This document shows positions 9,297 to 20,357 of a stretch of 23,009 nucleotides of DNA, piece by piece. The notes under the pieces were generated by a model. The model did no database searches and was not told where the DNA came from. It worked only from the letters and a program-made list of their open reading frames with translations. Position numbers and translations under genes: made by a program. This DNA is from Astrocystis sublimbata (lineage: Eukaryota; Ascomycota; Sordariomycetes; Xylariales; Xylariaceae): the NCBI GenBank assembly GCA_022453515.1, contig JAJNNY010000148.1:1-23009 (forward strand), given 5' to 3'. Positions within the stretch are counted from its first letter, which is position 1. Every line of letters begins with the position of its first letter.

Positions 9297-10470
9297 CTTG
9301 TGAGCGCCGTTGCTGCTGCTTTGTTCGAAATCAAGATGAAGAACGCTCTTTAGCTCAGTAGATGATCAAAGTTCGTTGGTTGCCAAAGACGAGCCATCCG
9401 ATGCGGACATTCAAAGTACGCTGAGCACTATCCGAATTGTCGAGGCGGGGGCAATGTGTAGTAGAGTAATCATTGCATACCTGCCTGCCTGCCCGAGTCT
9501 GCCTGGCCTGGCAAGATGCAAGAAGGGAGCAAAATGCCTTGCGCTTGGCTGACGTATGGCCATGATGTCGGCCAATAGCGTCACATCTTGTAGAATAGAG
9601 CGCCCAACTGCGCCATGAATTCATTCAGCCACACTGTTGCCGGAGTGTGATGGCATGAGACTGCATATAAGGTTACATCAAGGTTCGAATTTGGGTATCA
9701 AGATGCGATATTTGCTCGGATTCAAATAAGGTAGTTTAAGCCAGGTGCTGAAATTAAAGGTCATATCCAATCGTTGCCTTGTGTGTGTATTATAACAACA
9801 CGATCGTCAATCACGATTCAATGCTCTATATGGCAAGCCAACACCAAGTAGCACTGCGATAGCCGCTCTACTTCTTGTCTGACGGTGGCCTTCTAGCTGC
9901 CCGTAACCACTGCGTAGATTCTAAGCATCGACGTGCCCGTCAACCTCCCCCGAATGCTGCACAACAGCAACGAGACCATTCAGCGAGTCACTGTTCTCCA
10001 CGGCCGTCCAAAACTCAGCTCGTCACGGCCTTATACAATAGAGCGACTGTAAAGTGCGCTTGCACCAGAGTGAAAGAATATAGCAGTAGCCATGTAGCTG
10101 AGTAGAATAGTAGGGGTAAGGTCTCAATTCTATTGATTCCTGGGCTCTCCCATATATGGGAGCCGCCCAGTTTTTATATACACATATCTCATAGCCCAAA
10201 CAACCCTCTACAAGGGAAGCCCTGGGTCATGGCGAGGCTCATGGTACCTTGGCACCTGACAGCGGCTGCGATACAGCAAGATCAAACTTCATCGCCACCA
10301 CGACACCCGTGCCAGCAACGGTGTTCTACGGAGACAGACCTCGCCTCGATTTGCGACTACGCCATCTCAACTTGGGCGGGTGGCAAGGACCACAAAGTGC
10401 AACATCAGCAGTATTGAGTTAGACATCCGCCATGGGGATCTAGTTCAAGGAGCTCGGCCATGGCGAGTAA
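9297..10470. other. Intergenic region, no gene recognised
   Basis: Open frames of 76-94 codons occur but lack family features and have patchy composition. The start of the region is the upstream region of the membrane-protein gene. A GGTTCGAAT stretch at 9682-9690 resembles a tRNA B box but has no tRNA fold around it. Confidence 0.5.
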
Positions 10471-10754
10471 TCAGAGGTAGTGTTGACCGGTGATTGTGAC
10501 AATCAGCTGATACCGTCTGAGAGCGATAAGGTCGAGACAGTCATTCTGCTCGCATATGAGGATTAGCAATTGCCACCCGTATCTCGGCTGAAACGAGCGT
10601 TTGTCTGCTGTGGACGGCAGCGCAACGACGATGCTCATGCCGATAACGACAGCGATTGCAGCAACCGCAACGACAAATGCAAGCTCGACGATAACTTTAG
10701 AGTCAACTTTGATGCCAAGTGAGTCGGAATGGAGGTAGCCTACGCCTTCATCAA
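10471..10754 (-). pseudogene. Possible exon or relic encoding a membrane segment
   Basis: The minus strand is open from 10754 to a TGA at 10473-10471, about 94 codons. Its only internal Met gives 55 residues from 10638. The translation has a coding-like run, DSLGIKVDSKVIVEL, followed by a strongly hydrophobic Val/Ala/Ile segment of about 25 residues, then a less convincing polar tail. The open part begins right after a CAG at 10757-10755, a plausible acceptor, with an in-frame TGA just upstream. No upstream exon could be joined with confidence. It may be the last exon of an unrecognised small gene, a decayed gene, or chance. Confidence 0.25.
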
Positions 10755-10896
10755 CTGATCAAAGTGACGCATCGCGATCTCCCGACATTGGGAACAAAGG
10801 TCATACTAGTATAGATGCGGTGTTGCGAACAGCTCTGGGAAATGAGCTGGTTATATGTTAATCAATTGAAGCGCATCATCAACTTACATAAGCGGC

Positions 10897-10994
10897 GGCA
10901 AGATGGCCGAGTTGGTTATGGCGTGAGGTTAAGGTCACCTTAGCACAATTTCCTCATGGAGCGATCCGCGTGGGTTCAAGTCCCACTCTTGTCA
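10897..10994 (+). tRNA. tRNA-Leu (anticodon AAG) with 16-nt intron
   Basis: The acceptor stem GGCAAGA (10897-10903) pairs with TCTTGTC (10987-10993, one G-T pair), and the discriminator base is A as in leucine tRNAs. The anticodon stem TGAGG (10924-10928) pairs with CCTCA (10952-10956). The anticodon AAG lies at 10931-10933, followed by G at position 37 and an intron at 10935-10950, the canonical site. A long variable arm (10957-10969, GGA/TCC stem) marks a class II tRNA. The T arm is GTGGG-TTCAAGT-CCCAC (10970-10986). It decodes CUU and, after A-to-I editing at base 34, CUC. Confidence 0.93.
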
Positions 10995-13379
10995 GCAAAT
11001 CGCGAATGCAGCGAGATCTTTTTGCCATTTTTGATAGCTGCGCTTTATGTGAACATCCTTATTGACAAGTAGAAGAAGAGTAGAGAGTCATGGTTAAGAA
11101 GGTGACAGATACCTTTAGGGATCTTGAACGCTGACAAGGAGCATGGTATAGAGTTTGTATAGAGCTATGGCGGAAATGTCTACTTTGGGAGATAAGCTCA
11201 AAAAAGACAGCAAGATATAATTCGGCTCATATGCAGACGTTTCTCGTGGCGAGTATCATCCCGAATCATATGTTGAGACTTAGGCCACGAGTAGATGTTA
11301 TCCAAAATGATATTAGACAAGTTGTCAGCTGTATAGGTATATCTAGTAGCATGTTGTCATGGCTATCAAACATGCGAATATGCAGGTCAGTGTGTCTGCT
11401 ACTATCTCCGTCATCCGGTGCAAGGGTGGTGTCTTCGTGAGTCTAGAAGATATGTGACTTGTAGGTACGAGTAAGTGTAATTGTGACTGGTTACCTGCAT
11501 CATCGAGAACCATCATCATTATCATGGCAAAAAAGACGGTAGGTACCCGTCGCAGTGCGTCGGAATACATATTGGTGCATCTTGTACGCAGGTTCTCGGG
11601 TCTCGCCAGGGGTGAAATGTTGGTAGTACTACTTGGGTAAGTAGCTTAGCATCTCTGGCTGGATCCGTCCTGTAATTTCCAGTCGGCCTATGACAGGGCG
11701 GGCTAAGACGATGCACAGCAGCTAAGGATATTTCCGGCGCTGTCGCGCCAGATTCGGGACCCTTCCCCACCAACCGTCTGCACCAACCGCGTGGATCTGC
11801 ACACATGTACAGCAAGCAAGCAGCACCTGGTGCATGCGTGCAGGTTCGACAACTAAGTACATCAGCCCATGTACCTCCGGGTTCTATACTGGATTGGGTA
11901 CTGAGTACATTGCTTATGTAACTTGGAGGCAGACTGCAATCTCATGATACCTGACGCTGATACCGGATGGTAGCGACAGCGCATGCATTGGACCCTGAGT
12001 ATTATAGCTATAGGTAGGTATGTGTTGGTTGGTGGTCAGTGCCCGAACAGACAGACGGACAGAACGAGCAAGTAGAGGAAGTGGTGTCGTCGACTAGAAT
12101 ACCTCCAGGCCCCCAGGTTGATTGGAGTTGATCGCGGATGTTTGCCGTATTACGGCTAGTCTGCAATCAGTTAGCCTTTCTTTAGGGTGAACTCTAGCAG
12201 GAGCCTCTGGGTTTAGTGCTTGTCGACGACGTGTAGCAAGCAGTATGAGGTAAGGCGCGTACAATGCAGCAGCGACGACTGCAGGTACCTAGGTCCAGCA
12301 CCTAGATCAGGTGGTCAGGGCAGGTACCCCGGGCTCTTTCACAGGGCCCCCTGAGTCGGCCCCGCTGCGCAGACCCTGGCGGGCGTGGGCACTGGGAAGG
12401 TGCGGGCCTCTCTTTCTTCAATGCCGGCCGTTGCGCCAATCCTTTTGGCACGCATTATCTGCAAGACTCCAGTCTTTTTTTGTCCAGTCCGGAACCCCAA
12501 TCCCTCCTCTCCTGACCTGGCGTTGGGTTGATGTGGTTATCGGATCTCCCTCGTCTGAAAATCCTATCGCCAGCAGTCTTTAGTTGGCTGGCCATCTTGG
12601 GTCTAATACCTTACCTTACCTGCATTAAGTATATCGTATACATACGCTCATTGAAAACCCCGGACTGCTCTGCAGTCATCTTACGATCCAACTGGCTTGT
12701 GCAACGCCTGCTACGCTACGCACACACACTCTCTCTGAGATTGAGATTGCTCCAAGAGCATCCCTCATCCCATTGGCGGCCATTATCTTGCACTCATTTA
12801 GTCACTCATTCGTTCATTCACACAGACACACAGACAGCGGCATCATTGATTTCCCATCCCTTCCTTGCCTTGCGAAGGTACTGCATTAGTATCGGCTCCG
12901 GCACCCTGTCTCCTCCTCGTTGGGTACTGGCCTTATTTACGGACCCAGACCAGACCAGATCAGACTCCAACCCGACGGGTCGATTGGATTGCCTGGCTGC
13001 AAACGAACGAGTACTGTACTGTACGTACTTCGTAGGCTCGCTCGCGTGCGAACGAACCATCCCGCAGGCTCATTCCCCGTCCCCGGCTCGCCCCATGCTG
13101 GTAAGCAGGCCAACGAACCGCTCAGCTCGTGCCAACTCATCGCCTGCCGGTCGCGTTGTGTCTGTCGTGTCGTATCCCATCGCCATCCGCACCGTCTCTC
13201 GTCTCTCGTCTCTCCTCCATTCACTCGCTTCGTTCGTTACTGTTACTGTTCCATCCTCTGCATACCTGGGTCCTAGCCACTCCCGGCAGGTGATGCGAGG
13301 TAGTGTGCTTTGCTGCTTCACCCTTGTCGGGCCAGCTCGTCCTGCATTGACGCCCGTCCGCATCGGATACAACCTATAA
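10995..13379. other. Long intergenic region, no gene recognised
   Basis: After the tRNA terminator I see no convincing gene up to the Msb1 leader. Open frames (75, 97 and 90 codons, and 283 codons at 12528-13379) are low-complexity Ser/Leu/Arg/Pro translations of pyrimidine-rich DNA without domains. An ACCTAGGT palindrome lies at 12287-12294. The last kilobase probably holds the Msb1 promoter and upstream leader. Confidence 0.5.
11019..11023 (+). terminator. Pol III terminator of the tRNA-Leu
   Basis: A run of five T starts 24 bases after the tRNA 3' end, the usual RNA polymerase III stop signal. Confidence 0.6.
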
Positions 13380-13677
13380 TTTTATTTCAATCTCACATCC
13401 AACCGCCGACCAGGGTACCCCCCACTACCTCTGCGTTGTTGCCCACCACTGGCAACGATCCTCTCTTCCATCTATTTTCCTTCCCCTTATTTCTCCCAAA
13501 CGACGTAATTCACCTCGTCCGAAGCCCTAACCCCCCGCTCCCCGCCCCTCGGAACAAGAACACTCCCTCTCGATTGGGTCATTGGCACCAACGTCGCTGG
13601 TACTGCTCAAACCGTCCGATCTGCCTCGTCACCGTGCTTGTTGGGAACCTCGTTGTCAACCTCTCACGGCCAGCAGG
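13380..13677 (+). promoter_or_regulatory. C/T-rich leader upstream of the Msb1 gene
   Basis: A strongly pyrimidine-rich plus strand (for example near 13441-13565) directly precedes the ATG at 13678. Such CT-rich stretches are common in core promoters and 5' UTRs of filamentous fungi. The transcription start cannot be placed from sequence alone. Confidence 0.35.
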
Positions 13678-16600
13678 ATGCCCAGTCTCTTTTCCCGGAT
13701 ACGGGGCAAGGATGGGAAGTCCAAGTCCAAGAAGACGGGCGCCACCGACTCGACACTTCAACTACCTGGGAAACCACGCTGGGAAGATGCCTATGCGCGC
13801 ACCACCGTCGAGCCAGAAGAGGTCCAGGACCTGATCCATCGGTGCTCCGTTGACCTGAAATCGCGAGGTAAACCCTTCACCTGTTATTCTGATTGATGCC
13901 CTGAAATACGGCTTCATTTTCGAGCGCGCCTGGGCCCCACTGCCTCGGTCTAAGAGTCGCGCAGCAAGCTAACCATGGTGGCATAACTCAGCTCTCGATC
14001 TTCCATTTCTCCTCTTGCCCTTTCGCCCAACCTCAGACCCCAGCGCTGTGCGCACCTTCATTCGCCACTTTTTCGATGATGCTCATCGCTTGCGTGGAGA
14101 GGTTCTCTCACAAGAGATCCGCTTGACAGAGCCCATGGTATGCTATGCCCACCCCCCGCGAAGCCGTTGCACTGCCGTACTGATTGTGGTCCGTTGTTAC
14201 TCATAGGTCATATCCGACGTTCTCAAATGGTGTTGGAGTAGAATACCTGGTGGTTTGGTCGGCTGGGATGCCTATGAGCTATTCAAGATCGGAGAACAAG
14301 GTATGATTGCCCTGGTAATCGTGGCAATGATGGGACGGTGAGGCATGCAACGAGCATCGATCCGCTGATATTCGAACACCAACACAGACTCGAACATGGC
14401 TCGGGATTCCTTCTCGACCTTCATCCCTCTGAGTGTCGAAAACGAGGCTCGGTCCAAGATCGTCTTCGACTACTTCGATTTACTGTCCGCGATTGCAGCC
14501 CATGGGAAGGCGAATGGGTTTGGCGGCCGCAAACTCTCGCGAATGGCAGCCTGGTGGGCCTTTGAACACAAGGACACAGGTAACGGCTTCGAAGGAGGGT
14601 ACAAGACCTGGTCCAGGTATGATGATGATCATCTTGTCTTTGCCCTTTTGCAATTTGTTTAATCTGCATTGGATCAACTAACCACTAACTGAGTATTCAA
14701 TAGCGCCGCGAATGCCACCAGCCACCTTTTCTTCGCCTATCTTCGATCGATGGCTCCCCTCCAGTCTATGAATGCCGGGATCTCGCTGCTACCCATGTCA
14801 CTGCAGAAGCTACTGCAGGAAACCGAATACCCTCCACACACGCCGTCGCTATTGCTTTCCTCCACTTACAAAGTCGTCATGATTGTCGATACCGTATCAC
14901 CGACGCCTTTTGCCCTGCTACGCCGTGCCAACCACTTTCAGTACCGCGAAGACGACAAGCCTCTGAAGGAGTTTGCCGAGTACGAAGACCCCGTAGCCGC
15001 ATTGACTGAGGAGTGCCGCAGAGTTCTTAAGGCGATCTCGCTCGCCAATCAGTCGCATATTTCCAGCTCCAAGCATTCCACCGGCTTGCGCGATGCATCG
15101 TGGTCACGATTTGAAGATATCGGGTTCGGCGGTAGCTTGGAAGAGGTCGATGAGGATGAGGACTTCGTGAAGATTGACCTTCCAAATTCTCAGGGCGGGC
15201 TACGAAGGACACCAGCGTCTGGCATGAACTTAGGTCGACCAACAACCCCTTCGTGGGCCGACTTTCTGTCATCGGGCTTTGTTGACGATTCAGGTTCTTC
15301 GAACATGTTGCTGCCGCCAGACAAAGTTCTCCCGCCAATTGATGCGAATGTTCGCCAGCGGAGCTCGCAATCCCACCGACCGCGACTTGAGACGGAGCGA
15401 CAACTTGAGCCGGGTGAGCTAGCCAGCATAACCCGATTTGATCTCGACGAGGCTTTTTGGTGGGTATGGATGAGCAGTCTGGCCCCAGAAGAGACGGCAG
15501 AGCGCAAATCTGCATTTGGTAGATGTGCGGTTGTGGAAACGGCTGTTCGTTCTGGCAAGTGGCTAGTCATGGAGGAAATGGTCAAGGGTGCTGCACCTGA
15601 GCCCGATGAAGGTGCTTACATCGCAGAAAAGAAGGGCTTCTTCAGCTGGACGAGACGTGGTAAGTCGGGCGTTTCGCGCAGCAAGTCAACGAGCAAGGGA
15701 ACTCTCGACCGAGGCGACAGACTCAACCAGAGCAGCACGACCGGAAGCATGCTCAGTAAGACCAGCATCGGACCGGATCAGCAAGCCAAGATCCAGGCTG
15801 CCGCACAGCAACTGAGTGCGAGACAGCAGCAGCAGCAGCGGCAAGCCCTACCGGAGAGACGTGGGCGGAACGACCCGGCAATGTTGGGCGACCGAACGAA
15901 CAGCGTTATGACTCTCCAGCCAGCCATCGTGAAAGAGGGGGCTTCAGCCTTGAAGTGGGCCAACAAATACGACAAGGATGCCATTCGCGAGGCCTATCTT
16001 GGCGACGTGAATGCAGGACGCGGATTTGGACAGATGAACGGACCTGGCGAGACATATGGTAACATCTCAAATGGGGAGAACTACAGGCCAGAAGTCCCCG
16101 ACAAGCCTTTGTCCCCTCAGGGCCCTTCTGCAGTTCAGTCACCGACGCATCCAAAGGAGGAAACGCCCACTGTGCCGCAGAAGGTACTTGACGAAGTCCA
16201 CCCAGTCGAGCGCCCTGTCGCATCTGGTCGCAACTCGCCCTTGCCTGCACTGCCGCGCGGCGAGGACACCGCAGAACTTGCGCGCCAGGCAATGGTCTCG
16301 CCAGAACCTGTAGCCATCAGCCCTGACAGTAAGAAACAGAAGAAGTTGCACAAGCCGGAGAAAGAGAAGAAGACCGGGGGCTTCAGAAAATTATTTGGGC
16401 GCAAGAACAGGCAGTCTAAAGTTCCCGACAATGCTGCCGCCGACGTGAACAAGTTCTTGGCAACTGCACCCAATCGTGTGGATTCCCCGTTGCCTGAAAC
16501 ACCTCGTGGCGAGTCGAGGATTGGAGAGTCGATTGTTGAGACGACGACAAATCAAACAATAGATGAGGAAAGGACACCTACTCAATTGTCGACCCCAGCG

Positions 16601-17146
16601 ATGGGCCATGAGCCTACATACGACCCTGCGGCTGATGACAACAATTCACGCCCCAACACGGGCGACGCCAACGAAGCCCGTGATGAATTCGCGCGGTTCG
16701 ACCAGGGTCCGTTGTCGGATCAGCCGGCATTTGCACCCGACGTAGAAAGCGATGATGACGATGATGCCGTCCCCCCGCCCATTGCACGACACCCAAGCAG
16801 CCCGGGGCCTGAACAGGGAGACGATGCGGCGCCTTCGCCCGTCGTGGGCACACAGGATCGGTGGGCTGCCATTAGGAGGAACGCCGCCGAACGTGCCGCG
16901 ACACGCCAGAGTGAAGAACAGAGTGGCGGTGGATACAGCAAGACGACGGACGGTGACGACGAAACCAGTGGTGAGGAGAGTAAGTCCACCCACCCAGCTA
17001 TACCGGATTGTACCCTAGCTCGTAACTGAAGACTGACCTTGGGTGTAGCGATCGAATCTCGCGTGGCTCGGATCAAGGCCCGTGTTGCTGAGTTGACGGG
17101 TAACATGGAACAGACAGGCGTGCCGCCACCAGCAACTCGCCGCTAG
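13678..17146 (+). CDS. Msb1/Mug8-domain morphogenesis protein (Rho-GAP-like fold)
   Basis: Six exons are 13678-13867, 13992-14137, 14207-14300, 14388-14616, 14704-16979 and 17049-17146, with introns of 124, 69, 87, 87 and 69 nt, all GT-AG and frame-preserving. They give 1010 residues. The N-terminal half (about 18-500) follows the fungal Msb1/Mug8 domain: PRWEDA, LDLPFLLLPFRP, LTEPM, VLKWCWSR, WDAYELFKIGEQDSNMARD, GGRKLSRMAAWWAFEH and SHLFFAYLRS. Msb1 proteins act with Rho/Cdc42 signalling at sites of polarised growth and the cell wall. The rest is mostly disordered, Ser/Pro/Glu-rich with a Gln run (about 594) and basic patches near 530-550 and 765-790. The last exon encodes a short helix, IESRVARIKARVAELTGNM, then a Pro-rich end. 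The start at 13678 fits the family N-terminus; an upstream in-frame ATG (13582) would add 32 residues and is less likely. Confidence 0.9.
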
Positions 17147-18933
17147 GGACGGTACATGGGACCAGTAGACGAACACGCGGGGTGACACTCCCAGAGTCAT
17201 CTCTTCTCGCCATCGGCACAGCACGTTACGCTTCTCTTCTCGGATATGTCGTTTCGTTTCGCTTCGATCTGTTTATACCACTTTTGACGTTCGTCCGGGA
17301 CCGCCGTCGCAGCCGAGCTGCACCTGCGGCACGTATATCTCTTCGTTGTTCTTGCATTCTTTCAGCCGTCGATGATACCATTAGAATAAATGAGGCATGT
17401 GTTCTCGTAAAGAGCATATGTGTGATACCACCATTGTTGTCTTTTCTTCATCACTCGACGCTGTGTCAGCACCGCGAGTCGAACGCGCGATGGGAGTTGC
17501 GGGCGTTTACTTTTCATATCTACTTCTTCGATTCCCCCGCCTTTAATTATTCTACTACTTGATCGATCTCCGTTTCTCTAACTGGAATTGCAACTTTGTC
17601 TGGACATGTGCTCAGGGCTTACTTAGCTTTTGGCTACTGACCCGATGGCCGCACCTTATTGTGGAATCTGTTCGTAGCGTGACATACTTAATCAGGAAGG
17701 GAGAGAAGATACGGGAAGGTTGTTGTTGTGTTGTTAATGCGTGGATTTCGAGACATGACTAGGGCGACGGATGCAGACTTGAATTGACTGACATGGCGAT
17801 GGCAATACCGAGGAGGAGTGGAGGAAATTCAGAGCAGAATGAATGTATTGTTTCTACGGTAGCATTACGGAGAGAGAATGAGAATACTCGTTATAAGACA
17901 TGGATGGCATTGGCTTATAGGCATTGAACATTGCTAAGTCGTATAACCATGGCTTTAACGACGTCATAGTGCATTGCTTAGCATTATCGACTTTGATTAA
18001 ACCTCTATCCCCATGTTGATCTAACTGAAAGAAAGCTACGCAACTTCTATTGGTTCTTATAGTAGATCATATCCTATTTCTACGATGTATTAATATTTAG
18101 CTAGTCATCTATACTGGTGTTAAACGAGTCACGATGGAGTTGCGCCGAGCGCACACTGCAGCGTAAGTTGTCATGAACACATGTGCCCTCCCTGATTCGA
18201 GAGGTACTTGCCCACCTACCCCTCCTCCGATGCTAAAGTCTCCCACCCGGGCATTAATCCGTTATTCTCATGTTTGATCTAACGTGATCTGGGGCAATAC
18301 AACGCTTGATACTATGTATCTTGTTCAGCAGCCGTAAGATCTAACTCATCGTGATTCTGTTATGCTTTCTAGGACCATGTGTCTATCTACCTAGGTATTT
18401 TATATTCATCTCTAATTACCGTAAGTACTATAAGTACTTAGAACGCTACATGTAGTTTTAATACCAATTACCGCTTCCCTAGATATCGTCAACGTCAGAT
18501 CTTAGCTTAGCACCACTGCCTGGTGTTCATTGTCCATAGAGAAATGATCAACTAACTGACTTGTTTTCTTTTCCGTAGTATACGTCCCTTGTCTACACAA
18601 TATAAGTGATCCGTCTAGACTGGCGAGCATTCAATCAGCTGCCAGCTATTCCATCTATCTACAAATCGTCCGATCTTTGCGTGAGAATTAGTTACAGTGA
18701 ATATACACACATACATGCCGCCGCACTCCACGATATAGCCATGTGGAGAGGGGCGGACAGGGCACACAGAATAGATAGGATCACACAATCCCTTCCTTTT
18801 GTTCCCATTTCCCATCTCCCATTTGCTTTTAAAACTGACTCTTCAAGTCCAAGTCCAATCCCAACGCCGACAAAAACCAATCCAAGGCTCGATCCAGCCT
18901 TCCTTGCTTTCGTCTGTCTGTTTGCTCACTCGT
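17147..18933. other. Intergenic region between convergent Msb1 and glycosylase genes
   Basis: It should hold both 3' UTRs. The sequence is moderately AT-rich with no domain-bearing frame. A TACCTAGGTA palindrome sits at 18388-18397. No RNA gene was found. Confidence 0.55.
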
Positions 18934-20357
18934 TCACTCCCCGTCAACTGTCCCGTCCTCGCCCTGTTTCGCCAGGATGTCGCTCTCCTCCTTGGCACCA
19001 GCGTCCTCAACCTTGCCGACGGCCACGACAGGCACAGGCTCATCATCCGCCCCTGTGCCATTCGCCTCCGCATCCGCCTTGTCCTCCTTCTCTCCCTTCT
19101 TGCTCTTGATCTTCGCCTCAGCCTCAGCCTCAGCCGCCGCCTCCGCCATCGCAGCCTCAGCATCAGCGTCCAGATCATCATCATCCAATTCCATATCCCC
19201 CTTACTCTCTGCCTTTGCCGCCTTGGCATCCACCTTCGGAGCCGAAGTAGTAGCCTCGCCCCCCTCATTCAAATTCCAATCAATCTCGCCCTGGACACCA
19301 TACCTCTCCGCCAACCACTCATTACACTTCTTAAAATGCGCACAATCGAAAAAACCTCTACTTGCACTCAACGGGCTGGGATGCACACTCTTCAGCACGC
19401 AATGTTTCTTCGCATCGACCTTCGCAACCCTGTCACCAGCAGGCTTTCCCCAGGCTAGAAAAACCACACCCCTCGTCCTTTTCTGCGCGACTAAATCAAT
19501 GCATTTCTGCGTGAACTGCTCCCAGCCCCTTTTCTGATGCGAATTGGCTTCGTGCGCGCGCACGGTGAGGCAGGTGTTGAGCATGAGCACGCCGCGCTCG
19601 GCCCAGGGCGTTAGGTTTCCGCTGTTGGAGGAGGGGGGCTGGAAGGATGGGTAGTCTTTGCGCAGGGCCTTGTACATGTTTTTTAGCGAGGGGGGAGCCG
19701 GCGTGGGGGGTCGCACGGAGAAGCAGAGGCCGTGCGCTTGGTTGTGGTTGTGGTACGGGTCTTGGCCTAGGATTACGCAGCGCACGGTGTGGAAGGGGGT
19801 GTGGCGGGACCTGGACACACAAGAGAGATGAGATTAGTGAGTGTTCTGTTCTAATTTGTTGAGGTTGTGTGTGTGTGTGTAGTGTGTGGGCGGAAGAAGC
19901 GAGGAAGAGTGAGACGGTAAATGCGCAAGAGTAGAGGAGATAGAGATAGAGACACGTAAACAAGCACATACCAAGAATAAACATCCTCACTCGGCGGGAA
20001 AACCGTCTTGCCCGACTTGACCTCCTGCTCGATGAACTTCTTCAAGGCGATAAACTCCGGCTTGACGATTTCGTCCTTCAGCAGCGCCAGCCAGCTGGGG
20101 TCGAGCGTGTTGATTTCCAGCGCCAGGTGTTTCTTCTGCTCGGGCGTCAGGGTCGCGACCCATTTCTCCTTGTCGAATCTCGAGGCCGGGTTGACTGATG
20201 ATGCCAATTGGAATGTAGAAGAAGAGGATGATGTGGTGTTGGTGTTAGTGTTGGTCGTCGTCTTGGGAGCGCCGAAGAACGAGGTGATGCTGCCGTTCGT
20301 CTTGGGCTTCTTGTTGGCGGCGGTGGCCGAGTCGGCGGCGCGCTTTAGGGAGGACAT
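18934..20357 (-). CDS. UNG1: Uracil-DNA glycosylase, family 1 (UNG)
   Basis: Exon 1 is 20357-19972, a 161-nt intron is 19971-19811 (GTATGT donor, CCAG acceptor) and exon 2 is 19810-18934, giving 420 residues. The enzyme removes uracil from DNA to start base-excision repair. The catalytic motif GQDPYHNHNQAHG (144-156) has Asp146 as the water-activating residue. Also present are the SVRPPTPAPPSL loop (about 160-171), LMLNTCLTVRAHEANSH (204-220) and the HPSPLSAS minor-groove loop (272-279) with the catalytic His272. The N-terminus has a basic KKPK and SITSFFGA (23-30), like the PIP box that binds PCNA, so a nuclear form is likely. After the domain (about 313) comes a tail of roughly 105 acidic, Ala- and Lys-rich residues, partly encoded by GCCTCA tandem repeats near 19115-19135. 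The start at 20357 gives the expected N-terminus; the frame is open further upstream. Confidence 0.93.
19866..19880. repeat. (TG)n microsatellite in the UNG intron
   Basis: Seven TG units plus one T lie inside the intron of the glycosylase gene (CA-rich on the coding strand). They sit well away from the acceptor and are probably length-polymorphic. Confidence 0.8.

Noticed and set aside
9682..9690. B-box-like GGTTCGAAT, possible second tRNA
   Set aside because: No acceptor stem, A box or anticodon arm can be formed around it.
10133..10417. 94-codon plus-strand frame
   Set aside because: No family resemblance and no splice or context support; the composition looks like random intergenic DNA.
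12528..13379. 283-codon open frame on the plus strand upstream of Msb1
   Set aside because: The translation is Ser/Leu/Arg/Pro-rich from pyrimidine-rich DNA, has no domain, and overlaps the likely promoter and leader of Msb1.
18977..19537. 186-codon plus-strand frame opposite the glycosylase
   Set aside because: It is the antisense of the repetitive acidic tail and catalytic exon; its Ala/Ser-rich translation is a by-product of that codon use.
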